From positions 372,001 through 436,000 of the forward strand of contig JAWPGT010000013.1 in the NCBI GenBank assembly GCA_034638255.1: a stretch of 64,000 bases of DNA. Reading direction: 5' to 3'. The notes under the pieces were generated by a model. The model saw only the letters and a list, made by a program, of their open reading frames with translations, was not told the origin of the DNA and did no database searches. Below are positions 11,611-23,464 of this stretch, piece after piece (positions within the stretch are counted from its first letter, which is position 1; each line of letters opens with the position of its first letter). The DNA is from Coprinus comatus. Taxonomy: Eukaryota; Basidiomycota; Agaricomycetes; Agaricales; Agaricaceae. The translations under genes were made by a program, and so were the position numbers.

Positions 11611-14600
11611 TTATCGACCAAACGGCATCTCCTGAATGAATCGATGCTCAGCAGGCCCACGGGTCGAGTGTCCGACCTGGCTGTCTACAACGGGTGCTGT
11701 GGGATATTGGGTCCAATGCCGGAACTCTGTAGAACGTAGAATTTTTCCTTTCTCGGGAAGGTCATTCTTGCCTGGAACATAATATGTGATGTCGCTTCCC
11801 CACGTCTTGGATTTTCTAAAAGTGCATGTTCAAGTCAGAAGCGTAGATTTTGGGTATGGAGGAATTTTTTTTTTTTACTTAGGTATGGGTTTAGCTCTCC
11901 CCGAATTGAGCTGACGGTTGATATCAGATGTTGGGGTAAGATTCACCGTTTCCCCTATCCGCGCTTGGTGTACGGATGACATATTGACCGTTTTCCCAAT
12001 TGGATCAAACGGATTCCTAAGGTAATCAAGTTCCCCACTATTCCCTACCATAGATACTGGATTCCTGACGTTATCATTCGACGAAATGCGTAGGCTGGGA
12101 TACGAAACTCTTCGCAACGATTTACTGATATGAGGGATAGATATATTCTGAATATTTGCACCTGGGCCAGAATCACTTATCATCGACATAGCACCCATGC
12201 TGGGCTGTTGGGGTGTAGGATCCCTTGCTTGTTTGTGGCCTTTTGTGGTAGTTGGTGAAGGACAGGTGCGCTGCTTGACAGCCCTATGCCTTGCAATGTA
12301 GGTAAGTATGAAGGCATCCTAGGATCTGAAACGTGGTATGATTGGAATTGTTGTTTGCTTTCTTGATACAGTGGAGCTGAGGAAGAGAGTGTCGGAAGTT
12401 GTAAGTGGAATTCTGGAAAATGTGCAAACCGGCTTCGGAACCAGAATACAATTGACTAGATGACTTTCCCTGCTCCAAGGTATCGTCATCATGAGATTGA
12501 TTTACATCTGATTGTGATAGGCAGGTCGTATATGATGGGTACAAGTCCTCGTTCGTGGGAAGGGGTTTATCATTCGCTCGATGTTGCTGGAGGAACTTGT
12601 ACCACCTCGAAGGTATAGGAGTCCCGGATGCCTATATCCGAGTGCAGTCCTATAGGTGGCATCTTGTTCGATAGTGCTGCCGGTGAATTAGAACTACTTT
12701 TTGCATCTGAAGGAAGTACATCTGTCAGATTATCTCTGTATATTATTAGAGTCGTTGTCGAACGGTTGACGTTTTGAGCTGAGTATACTTACAATACTGC
12801 TTCAGCCCATTCCCATCTCTGTATGAGGGCTCTCAGCATCTTGATACAGATTTGCAAGTCATCTAGCAAGTCTTGGAGAGATACCCTTCCCTCCATCGTC
12901 GAGATTTGGATCGACGTATCCCCCAGTTCGGATTCGGTTGCCTTTTTTTTAAGCTCAGATGAAATTATGGCCACAGTACCTGCGCAAACCAGGGCAACGT
13001 TAATCATATTAGGAATATTGGATACTCCTTTCCGTGTTTGTAACTCCAGGATGCGAGCAACAGCACGTATCGAGGACGCACAAGTGCTTAATGCGTATTG
13101 GTGATATTTGGGAGCTGATGGATAGCATACACAAAATTGTCGCCACATCATCATTTGCACCGCATGATAGAGTGAATATATCGTTGCAGACTGGTCCGTA
13201 AAGATGAGATCTGAAGAAGCCTCTGGCCAGCGAACTATTCCACAATTTAGATGAACCTGAAACGGAAAGGAGAGAAAATTGACACACTGTGTTGGGGGAC
13301 GTTTGTAGACCATTCCTCGATGGCCGCCTTCAGTTTGGACACAACCGCGTCTGTAAAGTGGTCGTTGTGAAGCCCGAAAATGACCTTGTTTTTACTCAAG
13401 GGATACTATTTGAATAATGAAACGGCCCATTAGCAATTTCATAGTCACCACTGTCCTCAACTCACTAAGGCCTTCGCAGTAAATGCTATGAGTTGGGAAA
13501 GCTTGATATATTGAATAAAGCAGCTAATCCTAGATGGTACACCTGGGGGCTGTTTGAAGTCCAGTTCTGGATCTCCGGTATCCCAGTATTCGTCATCAAT
13601 CTCAAGGGGTAGATCCAGGTCATAGCTTGAGGGATCGTTTCAGCATACAGAATAGCTTTTAAAAAACTTACTCACTCTTCTTCTCCAATCATAGGCCCTC
13701 TTCCCAAACTGGCGCCTATGATATGATCAAAAGCTAACAATATCCAAAATGCTCTCTTCCACAATTCATCATCCGCATTTGGACCAGCCTTGTAGGTGTT
13801 CTTCCTGTGAGCGCCCCTATCCTGCACCGTTCGGATTCCAATGGACGTAAGAAACCAGCCTATAGGCCCGTGCATTGTACCCCGCAAGAACATAGACATT
13901 AACTATAGGATGCATCAATAGCTGGTTATCAACTCTAACCTGATAACCAAGCTCACAGTAACTGTTTGGACTTCGAACAAAGTTACAGCACAGACTGAGC
14001 TTTTCCGCATGCGATGAATGCCGAGCACAACGAGAAACCACTCCCATCCTATCACTTTCCAATTTATGCCTGAAGCAGGACAGTCCTCCTCAAACCAGCG
14101 GCTAGCTACCGCACACATCATCAGACACACCGTAGAGAACCACAAGTTTGTGCGGTGCAACTTTTGTTCCCGGTGAAGTTGGAATGTTGGTCGATGCAAG
14201 AGGGGTAGAAAGGTGTTGGTGTGGATGAAATATAATTCAAATAGGTGAGTGGCAACCTCATCTTCGGGGAAATATTCCAGGATAGATGCCAATAGGCTGG
14301 CAGGTTCTGGTCCGCGGTTGTCCCATGTGCGTTCCCACTACATTACGTCAGTAATCTATACACTCAATACCTGTAGTTCAAGAAGACGGACTTGCGGCTG
14401 ACTCCAAAACCGGATCCGACGCAGTGCCCAATGGGTATCGTTGTCAGGCGCGTTCAATGGTGTTTGGTCGTTTTGCGAGACTACGCGGGGTCTAGAATCA
14501 GCTTGTTCGTTATCGAGGACAACCTGCTTTCGGCTTTCCCGTACACACATCTGTTTGAATCTACGAGTTGTTTCGATCAGAGCTGCGGTAGAGCTACGCC

Positions 14601-15565
14601 CGTGAAACCGTATCTTGTCAGGTTGTACACTATCTAGGCTTTCGAAGGCACTTAGGAACAACTTGTGACGTCCGTTAAGCCCAGTTTCGATAGTTTCTTC
14701 TTCTGATTCATTTGACGAATCATCGGAGGATGTAACACATGATAAAGATCTATAGGAAGTGTACTGGAAGAAGGCACGAGAATTGCTAGGCACCGGAGAT
14801 CCCAAGTTCGTAGGCGTGGTGTGACTAGATGGGTGAATACGGTTCAGAAGAATGGCTGGCGGAGCTAAGGTACCAGGTTCAGCACTGCTTGGCTCTAACA
14901 TCAAAGCCTCTGAAGTTTGCTGGGATGCACGACCTGCATTGTCTTTCCAAGAACCACGTACAAAAGATGGACCGAGCTCTGGGGTGAAATCGATATTTGG
15001 GAAAAACTAGTGTTACCAATCAGTCAGACAACATATTCAATGTTCAAAACACATAGATGTGTCATTTTCTGCCAACCAGTTTTGGCACCACACTTCACAA
15101 AGCATACCTGTTTCAAGGCTCCTTCTAAACGCTCCATTCTGTCTTCCAAGGTCGTTATGTACCTATTGAAAGATTAGAAAGTAATCAAGTATTTGACGAT
15201 CAGGCAAATATACGTTTTGGTGGGACCACGTGGTTGAGAAGATTCCCTAATAATGAGAAAGTGAGTATTTACAAGAACGTTCGGCGACAGACGCACAGGT
15301 ATGTACAGACTCTGCTACCACTGATGCAATTGCTGCATACATTATTCCGCATGCAAGGTCCATCGCATTTTACTTTTCTGTGTCGACAATAGTCGCAGGC
15401 TCTCTCCTTCTTCCGTCTTTTCTTCGGAGGCTCAAGATCAGTACCTCCAGCAGTGGTGTAATCAGGGGCTGAAGAAGACAGTGGGATAACGTTTGGCCTA
15501 AGAGCTGGAAGGTTAGGTAGTGAGGGCAACACAATTGGTATTGGTCCAAAGTATTCTTTGCCCAT
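11611..15565 (-). CDS. Zn2Cys6 transcription factor with fungal-specific regulatory domain
   Basis: The ATG complementary to 15563-15565 starts MGKEYFGPIPIV. A basic stretch (KKRRKKERA) leads into a Gal4-type cluster, CDYCRHRKVKC then CSNC and C, with spacing CX2CX6CX9CX2CX6C. After an intron comes a short coiled coil, YITTLEDRMERLEGALKQ, of the dimerising type. The middle carries the fungal_trans domain: FELYFIHTNTFLPLLHRPTF around 14190-14270, then GIRTVQDRGAHRKNTY and LWKRAFWILLAFDHIIGASL around 13700-13830. The tail is Ser/Pro-rich. The last exon, 11611 to about 11817, encodes TWGSDITYYVPGKND and ends EMPFGR; the splice PIPK/KSKTWG keeps frame, so I include it, but a separate small gene is possible. 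Target genes cannot be told from sequence. The gene is divergent from SDHAF4. Confidence 0.85.
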
Positions 15566-15654
15566 GAGCCGTACGAGCGTCAAAAGAGGAATGGTAGCCT
15601 GAGAGAGAGAGCAATACGAAACGCTACCGAAGACGCTCAGTAATTACGCTAAAT

Positions 15655-15660
15655 CACGTG
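15655..15660. promoter_or_regulatory. CACGTG element in the Zn2Cys6/SDHAF4 divergent promoter
   Basis: The context is ATCACGTGG in the 149-bp gap between the two start codons. It lies 54 bp upstream of the SDHAF4 ATG and about 90 bp upstream of the regulator's ATG. It is the same palindromic core as in the YIP1/NSA2 gap. Function is inferred. Confidence 0.4.
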
Positions 15661-15714
15661 GACATTAAGTGGAAAAGTAAGCATCAATTATATTTCATGC
15701 AATCCTCCATAAGT

Positions 15715-16044
15715 ATGAATATGTTCTTCAAACGCTGCTCACCACTACGGCTGCCTCCCAACGCTCGGTCCATGTCCAATATCAACCGGCCAGCACCTCC
15801 TCCTCTACCGAGGGAGCAGCAGCGCGAGTTTGAAGAACTTCTTCGCAAGGCTCAAACCCCCCTTTCCCAACCCTCATCTCCGGAGACCGAAGTGCATCCA
15901 GATGCGCGCAAACCTGTGAAGCCGGAGTTTGAAGGAGATGTAAACCCAAATACCGGTGAACATGGTGGACCCAAACGCGAGCCTGTTGGTCGTTGGGGAG
16001 AGGAAGGAGACTGGAGTTTTAAAGGCCGTGTTTCCGACTTTTAA
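15715..16044 (+). CDS. SDHAF4: Succinate dehydrogenase assembly factor 4 (Sdh8/SDHAF4)
   Basis: Mitochondrial matrix chaperone that binds flavinylated Sdh1 during assembly of complex II. It is a single exon. I chose the ATG at 15715 (MNMFFKRCSPLRLPPNARS) because it opens an Arg-rich, acid-free presequence; ATGs at 15697 and 15721 are alternatives in the same frame. The C-terminus has the whole family signature, GDVNPNTGEHGGPKREP then RWGEEGDWSFKGRVSDF, the conserved DUF1674 end. The middle is charged and Pro-rich. At about 109 residues it is typical for the family. The stop is at 16042-16044. Confidence 0.93.
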   Translation: MNMFFKRCSPLRLPPNARSMSNINRPAPPPLPREQQREFEELLRKAQTPLSQPSSPETEVHPDARKPVKPEFEGDVNPNTGEHGGPKREPVGRWGEEGDWSFKGRVSDF

Positions 16045-18750
16045 CATTGATGTAATACACCTTTGGTTATATTGAAGGTCGGACGGAAGCAAGTTTTGTA
16101 CATTTCCCCGTAAGTTCACAATTATCTCCCTTCATCAATTGTCAAGATATTCATTTCTATGTTGGTTCTTCAGGTAACTCTTTCCATACACTACCATGTA
16201 CTTTTCAATAGACCTTACGTTCTCCAATAACCCGAAGCGAGTTCGCCGTTCATTCACAGTGTCGTAGCACTTATGAAAGTGTGGATAGAAGAGTCAAATT
16301 TCCTCGTATTTAGCATACGACCCAAGGTCACCTATACCCTAAGAATCCGCGGCACAAATCTAACTCGACTCTCAGTTTCATGTTTTGCTCCGTTCCTTAC
16401 TGACTAACCGGCTTGGCCTCTTGTGATCTCGCAGCTCTGTTGGAATCAAAGACTTGGATTCTTTGATGTGATGTTACACACACGTACCAATCGATGCACC
16501 AATTGGACTTCGAAGGACCATTCCCAGCTGCAAAAATTATCTCGCAACTTACTCGGAAACCTAACGTGACATACGTATCCATTCGAGGGATAATCTTTCC
16601 GTGCTATAAATATTTATTATCAACCGGAACTTTCCTCCGGTAGACAGATATACCAGATAAATGTTTATGGTGTTTGTCAAGATCTTTCTTCGTCGTCGGT
16701 CTTTAGTGGTAGCGCTTATGGTGAAGTGTTACAAAGACAGGTTGATTGGCCAATGAAATCCATCACAAAAGCTCATTTGTCTAACAATGCACAATATCAT
16801 CTTCACAACATGACTAGGGAGCATGACGAAAGATTTGTACATATCAAATTTCAATCTGGTGTCTATTGATAAAATACAAAGTTTGCCGTGTTTGTCAATA
16901 ATCCAATTTTGTGACAAAAGGCGTTCTCCAAAGTTAATCTCACGAAGCTTTCAAGGGAGAGTTCCATTGCCGTGGATCCACGAGTATTATACAAGAATGG
17001 AGCAACAGCACTTGTGCCCAAGGGCTTGGCAAAGTATTTTCTTGCTTCTCTTCCAATATTCTGAATTGTGATATGATTCTGTTCGACAAGCCTCGACTAA
17101 AACTCAGATCCAAATGAACTGGTTCGATAGCGAGGAACGACCGTGGAGGTGAAGCATTTAGATGACCTCGCTTATGTGCCCTCTTTAAAAGTCTTGGCAC
17201 GTCGCACAACCTGTCAAGCGCCGAGGTAAAATCAATTCAGCGAACTACGCTGTCCGGATACGGCAAGAAGTTTTCCAACTGTGTTTGTACTTGGTTTATG
17301 CAACACATGCATCCACTCCATAATGTCGTGTTGTCCCAGTATCTTGATTGGTTCCTAGAACGATAACCAAAATTTCATTCGACTTCCGGAAATCCGGACC
17401 ATATATTACTATTTCCTAACATGAGTTTCATAGCTTGTATTACCTAGTTTTCGGGTGTCATTCTGTTTTTTAAATGACTTTCCTAGAATTGCAACATTCG
17501 GCGTTTCAACGAAAATCATCTCCGGAAAATTGACCAGGCACAGGACTCTTCACGACCTACACTAGAAGTTGATCCAGAGTTGATTACACTTTGAATCAAT
17601 ATAATTGCAGGCTCCATTACAGTGACTTCTCAAAAAGTCTGGTACCGTTTGTATGTACTCTAACATTCCGAGTCCCGAGTTTTGAATGTTTCTATGTACT
17701 TATAGGAGTTGTTTGCTCTCACCAATTTCTCACTCCGATGTCGGTGAAGAAGCAGAGCGCCAAAGTGCTTCGAAGAAGCAAAGTTGCCAAGCCAATACTC
17801 CATGGGAGATATTGCTTGGCAGACCCTGTATTATGGTGAGAGAACAACACACAGTGCCAGTTGACCGGATAGTGATTGGATATGCGCTCCTTGAATGTCA
17901 CGGCGAGTCACAAGAGAGGGCCATCCATTCCGTGACCCCTGAGTGACTAGACCGTGACAAGACCGTGACCCTCGTAACACGCAAACCTCCCTGACCGTGT
18001 GACGCTTGCGTCATACTCAAGGAGCGCGAGCTCGAAGTCCGTGTTGACCATAACTTGAACGCCTAGAGGAATGCTTGAATCAATGGTCAACCGTATATTA
18101 TATGTGGCGCAGATAACATATATTATATATTCATACTGTACCAATCTGACGTATGGACTTGGAACTAACACCACCGGACATGGATAAGATTATAATCGTG
18201 TCGGTTTAGCCGAACTCGTAATGAGAGTGCCATTGTGCCTCTGGGATCTTTATAATTACCTTCAGCACTCACTTTTCCTGCCTATTGTGATCGTTCTGAG
18301 ATAGCCCATAAATATGGCATCCAGAGCTCTGATGCGGCTGTAGTATGTACTAGCATGTTTATTGAAATTCAGAACAAATGACCTATCAAGTGGATTAACT
18401 CAAGGTCGACGTAGAAGCAACGCCACTCCAGTGATTCGATCCGAGAAAACAATCCTGATTCCATGCGCCAATACATTAGAAAGGGCAACGCGGACAGGAC
18501 AGAATGTTATTACACTATAATGCGAAAGTAAGTCAAGCGAACACAGTAATCTACTCACTATTATATTATCAGATATACCATGACGTACAACGTATAAGAG
18601 ACTGAACCGCTAGTCTAGGTGACATTTTACACCCTACTTCGCGTACACTAGCAAAAGTGTCCACATTTTACAGGAAATTTTTGTGTTAATGTCACAGCTT
18701 GTGGATGCACAAAGGAAAGGCGAAAGCAGGGAGTGAGGTTGAGAGTTGTT
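16045..18750. other. 2.7-kb stretch without a recognisable gene
   Basis: Open frames here are under about 90 codons on both strands and none resembles a known family. No tRNA, long ORF or intact mobile element is visible. It holds AT-rich patches (for example 18110-18140) and the inverted-repeat block at 17884-18027. It could contain UTRs, a non-coding RNA or decayed element debris. Confidence 0.6.
17884..18027. repeat. Inverted repeat enclosing a cluster of CCGTGAC motifs
   Basis: GCGCTCCTTGA at 17884-17894 is matched by its exact reverse complement TCAAGGAGCGC at 18017-18027; the similarity continues imperfectly inward. The enclosed DNA carries several CCGTGAC/GTCACGG copies between about 17898 and 17970. 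It may be a small palindromic element remnant or a binding-site array. No target-site duplication was found. Confidence 0.5.
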
Positions 18751-19364
18751 TCATCGTCTGATTCCACGAGGAGCTGGGATGGCGCCACGACCACGACGAG
18801 CTGAAAAAAAATGTAAGTATTTTTCTTGTATAAACAACATAAATACACACCATTTGCTGAACAAAAGGAATACGGAACAAATATCAGTAATCAACAATAA
18901 GAGCAGAAATGCAAGACCATACCTCGCATGATGGTAGCGCGACCACGAGCTGTACCAATACCTCTTCCTCTCATTGCATTAGGACCGACTCGCTTAAACC
19001 TAGGAGAACAAATCAATATACGATCGAAAATCCATTTTCAAGCACTTGCATAGGTGCATTCTGCAGCATATCGGGAACAATGAAGAAACGAATCATGCTG
19101 CCTCTGATGTAGACTTGGTCGAGTTGTGAGACACGTCCATCACGGCCGGTCACTGTTATATCTTTTAAGGATATATTCAAATTATCTTCAGCTATGAGAA
19201 AATGATCAAGTTGAGCTAGTGCCAAAAGTCATGATGGTAGATTCTGACATACCTTCTGCTAGTTTTCCTCTATAAAGCTGACCGGTCTTCAACTCGACAG
19301 TGATGATGTGTCCCAAAGATTCATGAAGGAGTTTAACGGGAACCCCAAGTCCAGAGGTGGTCAT
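18751..19364 (-). CDS. SMD3: Small nuclear ribonucleoprotein SmD3
   Basis: Core Sm protein of the heptameric ring on U1, U2, U4 and U5 snRNAs. The ATG complementary to 19362-19364 starts [18 protein letters not shown]. The Sm1 motif follows ([19 protein letters not shown]), then after an intron [19 protein letters not shown], and Sm2 with [20 protein letters not shown]. The C-terminus is the Arg-Gly-rich tail typical of D3 ([17 protein letters not shown], then [15 protein letters not shown]), a likely site of symmetric dimethylarginine. The tail is split by an intron whose 3' end has a run of T before the acceptor. The stop is complementary to 18751-18753. Confidence 0.95.
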
Positions 19365-19691
19365 CGTAGTATTTGGTTATGCCTTTGGGGTTGCAAGACA
19401 ATTCGATCGCGATACTCATGATGCGTGGGAACATTTAGTGAACAAATATCTCACAACAGCCAAAACACGGAGCTCCCAGCTAAATAAAACTTCAAAGGGT
19501 GTAAAGTTTAAAATAATCCTATTAAATCCAAAGGGAATGTTTCAATATACACTGATGCTAGTTAGTCAAGAGATCAAAAATAATAGATATGAATGCGAGC
19601 CCCTAAATATAAAGCAATTCAATCAATAAGGATTGGAGCCTGAAAGAACGGTATACTGACTGATCTAGTCTTATGCCGAGGACTTCACAAG

Positions 19692-22600
19692 TCAAGATTT
19701 CTCCTCAATGTCACTGAGGAAAGCCAGCCACGTTTTCTTGTCAATTACGCCTTCATCTATAAAGCAAAACCAAAGAAGTCAGTGAAGACTCAGGAGCCAA
19801 CAATGTATAAAGCAGGTAGACGCACAGAAACCATCAATGTCTGTAATTACTACATAACGAGCTCCCAATTTCACAAAGAACTCGTGCAGTAACTCCAATG
19901 GTGAATTAGAAGATATCGTCAATGGCGCCTAGCAAAGGTTAAAAAAAAGTGTTCAAACTAGGTTTACCGTAAAGACACACACACCTGGTCCATATAGATA
20001 CTAAAGTCGAAGGGGTCAATAGAGTGGCTCGAAGGCCCGTCAGTAAGAGAGGAAATTGAAGATGACGCCAAGTTATGGGAGTAGGTGGTATGGAAGTGTA
20101 CTTCATTCCCACCATCCAAATCAGCCACAATATCTAGGAAGGAGGTAGCTCTCAGGCTAGTATCTAGTTATTAGGGGAGATAATGTACTCAATGCATGTT
20201 CAAGTTCACCAGCACCAATGTACCCAACCATTCGGCGACCGTCATTGCCAGTGTCCATCCTCAGTATTGGGAAACCCCCATCATCGTTTCCGGACATATT
20301 TAAATCAAGAAGCTTATCTCTCAAGCTCATGATCGTGTTTTTCTCATAGAGTTTAATAACATCAACGTCCTGAACCGTCTAGCCATAAATATAGTTAGAT
20401 TGGGGCTTTCGCTTGCATGAAACGTAAAAGTCTCTCACCACATCATTTATCTGCAAATTGCCCCACAGATATTCATGCTTTGAGTCCAGATAAGGTAATT
20501 GACTCAGTTCAATGACAAGATCATAAATTCCTTTTGGTTCGAGTGCATCTGCCACTGTTTTGGCGACAAGGACTGCCAACATGACTGGAACAGCATATGT
20601 GAGAGTGTCGGTTAATTCGAACATGATGACTGCCAAGGAAACTGTAGTCCGCTAGTTCGGAGACAATAAGAATCGAGAATAAAGAACATCAAAGATTCGC
20701 AGACATACCGTGACACCGGATAGAGCGGCCGCCGCCCCAACCATGGCATATAGGCCAGGAATAATGCCTAGGTTTGAATTAGCTAAACTTGTTATCTTGG
20801 ACACTGACAAAACCTATGCTTACAATCCTCATCCTTACCACACTGGGTTCGGAGTAACCCTCCAACCTCAGGACCCTGGTGTTGCATCCATTGTATCCAT
20901 ACGCCAAGAATACGCCCAGCACAAGCCCCTACTCCAAGTGTTGGGATAAATATGCCGGCGGGAACTTTGATACCAAATGTAACGACTGTGAGGGCTGCTT
21001 TGACGACCATAGCCACGAAGATAGCACGAGCTACATTCCAGGTTTGTTCAAAAGAGCTTCGGTCACCTATGCACAATCCAAAGTGATCATTCCGGTTCGG
21101 GCGACACTCGGAAAACAAATTGTAAACGAGCTCTGTTCCTCCCATCCGAGTATACGGATTGAGGAAGCATAGTAATGTAGTAACCAGCGTAATCTAATCG
21201 AACGTATTAGATGTCCGTACAATCACACGTAGGAAGATGGAGCTCGCACCAATATGACCTCGGTAAGAGGATGCCTAATCATCCACGTCTTGTTGCGTAC
21301 GTTCTTGCTCCAGCGATAATTGAGCTTACTGAAGTATGCGCCATATACGCCCTGGGTTATATTATGTCAATCAAAACATGCGTATATGAAATGTACGCGA
21401 GAAGTTACCCCAAACAGTCCGAGGAAAACGAATGGCAACAACTCGAAGGCATGCCAGTCCTAGAAAACGCAATCTTATTGATATTCACCTATTAGTAAAA
21501 TAATAAAATGACATACCTTGTCGTACGTTACTTGGAACAAGACAAGTTTCCCCGTTCCAAATGGATCAAGCATTTTCAGTGTGATGGCGGCAATCATGGC
21601 ACAGAAGAAACTATATGCCAAGTAGAATGATTAAAATGAGCAACTATCAGCCCGACCAATAACATACCTCCGCCACATAACCTACAACGTAGCATGTTCA
21701 TTATTACCCCGATTATAGGAAGCAAGCAACTTACCTTTGGGGGAAAGAAATAGGATACTTCTTCAAGGCTGAATAAAGTGCCACCGATTGGAGCACCAAA
21801 GGCCACCGCGACACCTGCTGCACAAGCTGCGCTAAGAATTTCACGTCTTTTTGCTTCCATGTGACAGTCAGTGGGTGGTTGAAGGTGTTTATGATAGCGA
21901 AAGCGCAGACCTTCATTGTTCTCATATTTGTTGGTAATACGACTGACGATATTTCCTACACAACTTGCAATGTGCACAAAAGGACCTTCTTTACCCAGGG
22001 ACAGTCCGGAGGCTACAGAAAGGGCCAGTCCAATGGCCTTTGTCGCCAGTGTTCTTCCGCCAAGATACCCGTGAATTACAAAACCTTTGTAATTTTAGAC
22101 TAAATGATAAGATTCAAGTCAAAATAAAAAATTCACCAGATAGAATGGTTTTTATTTCTGGGATACCACTTCCAGCCGCCTGAGCTAGAGTTATTAATGA
22201 CGTTGTAAGGGACAGTAGTAGACACACGTACATAATACATTACTTTTCGCTTAGGCGCAAGGGCAGGATTGCAGGAGTCCCCGAACTCTGGCTTTAAAAC
22301 CCCAGATTCTTTTCGAGTAGTGAATGTAGCAGAGTTTGTAAGATATAAGGTGAGCAGACTAGAGACAGTAGCAAAAGCAATCTGGAAAAACTTTTATCAA
22401 AAATGGACATCCAACTTGGACGGCAGACACGTACAGCCATAAATGTGTATGAAAGATATTCAACCAGGTGCTCACCGTCCTTTCCCTGACGTGAGAATAT
22501 TCCTGGCCATGTCCGCCATGCTGCGCATGATTCCACACCCCTCAACGAGCTGGCTGGAAACTTATCATCAACCAATAGACAGCAAAACCTCCGCGCTTTC

Positions 22601-23304
22601 CACCATGCATTTCCACAGTAACCCTCTTTCAAGTCAAATAGCCACTGCTCACTTCGAACAACTAAGAAAGCGATTACCGCTGTCAAAAACCCAACGAGGG
22701 TTACGATCAACCACCCTAAGCCCCTGTCTAACAGCAAGCGTAATTTTGCACGAAGAGAACGGCGTCTTCTTAGTCGTGCGAAACGAGCAGAATCCTTTAT
22801 AGCATCGTGTAGCCAATCGATAGATGTGAACGAAGAGTACCAGACTCGTATTCCGTTAATGATTGCATCTGCATCCTCTTGACCGTCATCTTTAATATGC
22901 GCATCATAGGCTGAAATGGGTCGTTGTGACCGTCGATACGTCTGACTGCCAGGAGAAAGGGGTGGACTTGATGGTTGAGATTTTGAGTGCATGATATTAA
23001 GGCCAGTAATACCGCGACGGGATGCAAAACCACTGAATGTCGATGAATGGCGGGTAGGAAGTGTTCCATAGGAAGATTTTCCGTTTAGATGTTGCAGATT
23101 AGTATTTTCGTCAGCTGGCGTTCCTGGTACTTCGCCATTATCCTCGTTATTCCGTGCCTCTGTCTGCACCGTTGTGCTACTGGCAATGCGTAGCAACCGT
23201 TCACGGCGCCAGTTTGTGGGTGAAGGAGGACCAAGTGGGCCAGAGCCTTCTGCAGATGGCATGGTATACGATGACGCTAGATGGTCGTGAGCGTTGTTAT
23301 TCAA
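19692..23304 (-). CDS. CLC-family chloride transporter, predicted Cl-/H+ exchanger
   Basis: Multipass anion transporter of intracellular membranes or the plasma membrane. In-frame ATGs lie complementary to 23302-23304 and 23260-23262 (MPSAEGSG); the outer one is used here. A Ser/Pro-rich cytosolic N-terminus of about 150 residues precedes the first membrane helix ([19 protein letters not shown]). The ion pathway motifs are intact: [20 protein letters not shown] with the gating Glu, and [30 protein letters not shown] keeps the second Glu that in CLC exchangers carries protons and in channels is replaced, which argues for exchange. Two C-terminal CBS regions follow ([20 protein letters not shown]; last exon [15 protein letters not shown]). 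The gene has many small exons, and the stop is complementary to 19692-19694. The GKEGPFVH wording resembles animal CLC-1/2 more than yeast Gef1. Confidence 0.92.
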
Positions 23305-23464
23305 GTGAGATTACGAAATTGGCAAGCAGTGGGCGAGTAGTGTGGCGGGTTAGAGTCGCGCGTGACCTCAAATCAGTTCGTAGCTTCAATCATAATCAAA
23401 TCATAATCAACAAAACTAAGTTCTAGATAATAAAGTGGTACACTAATTATATCACGTTACATTA

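Noticed and set aside
18314..18519. Possible small two-exon gene starting MASRALMRL, followed by a frame ending QNVITL
   Set aside because: No splice pair joins the two parts in frame without a stop, and neither part matches a known family.
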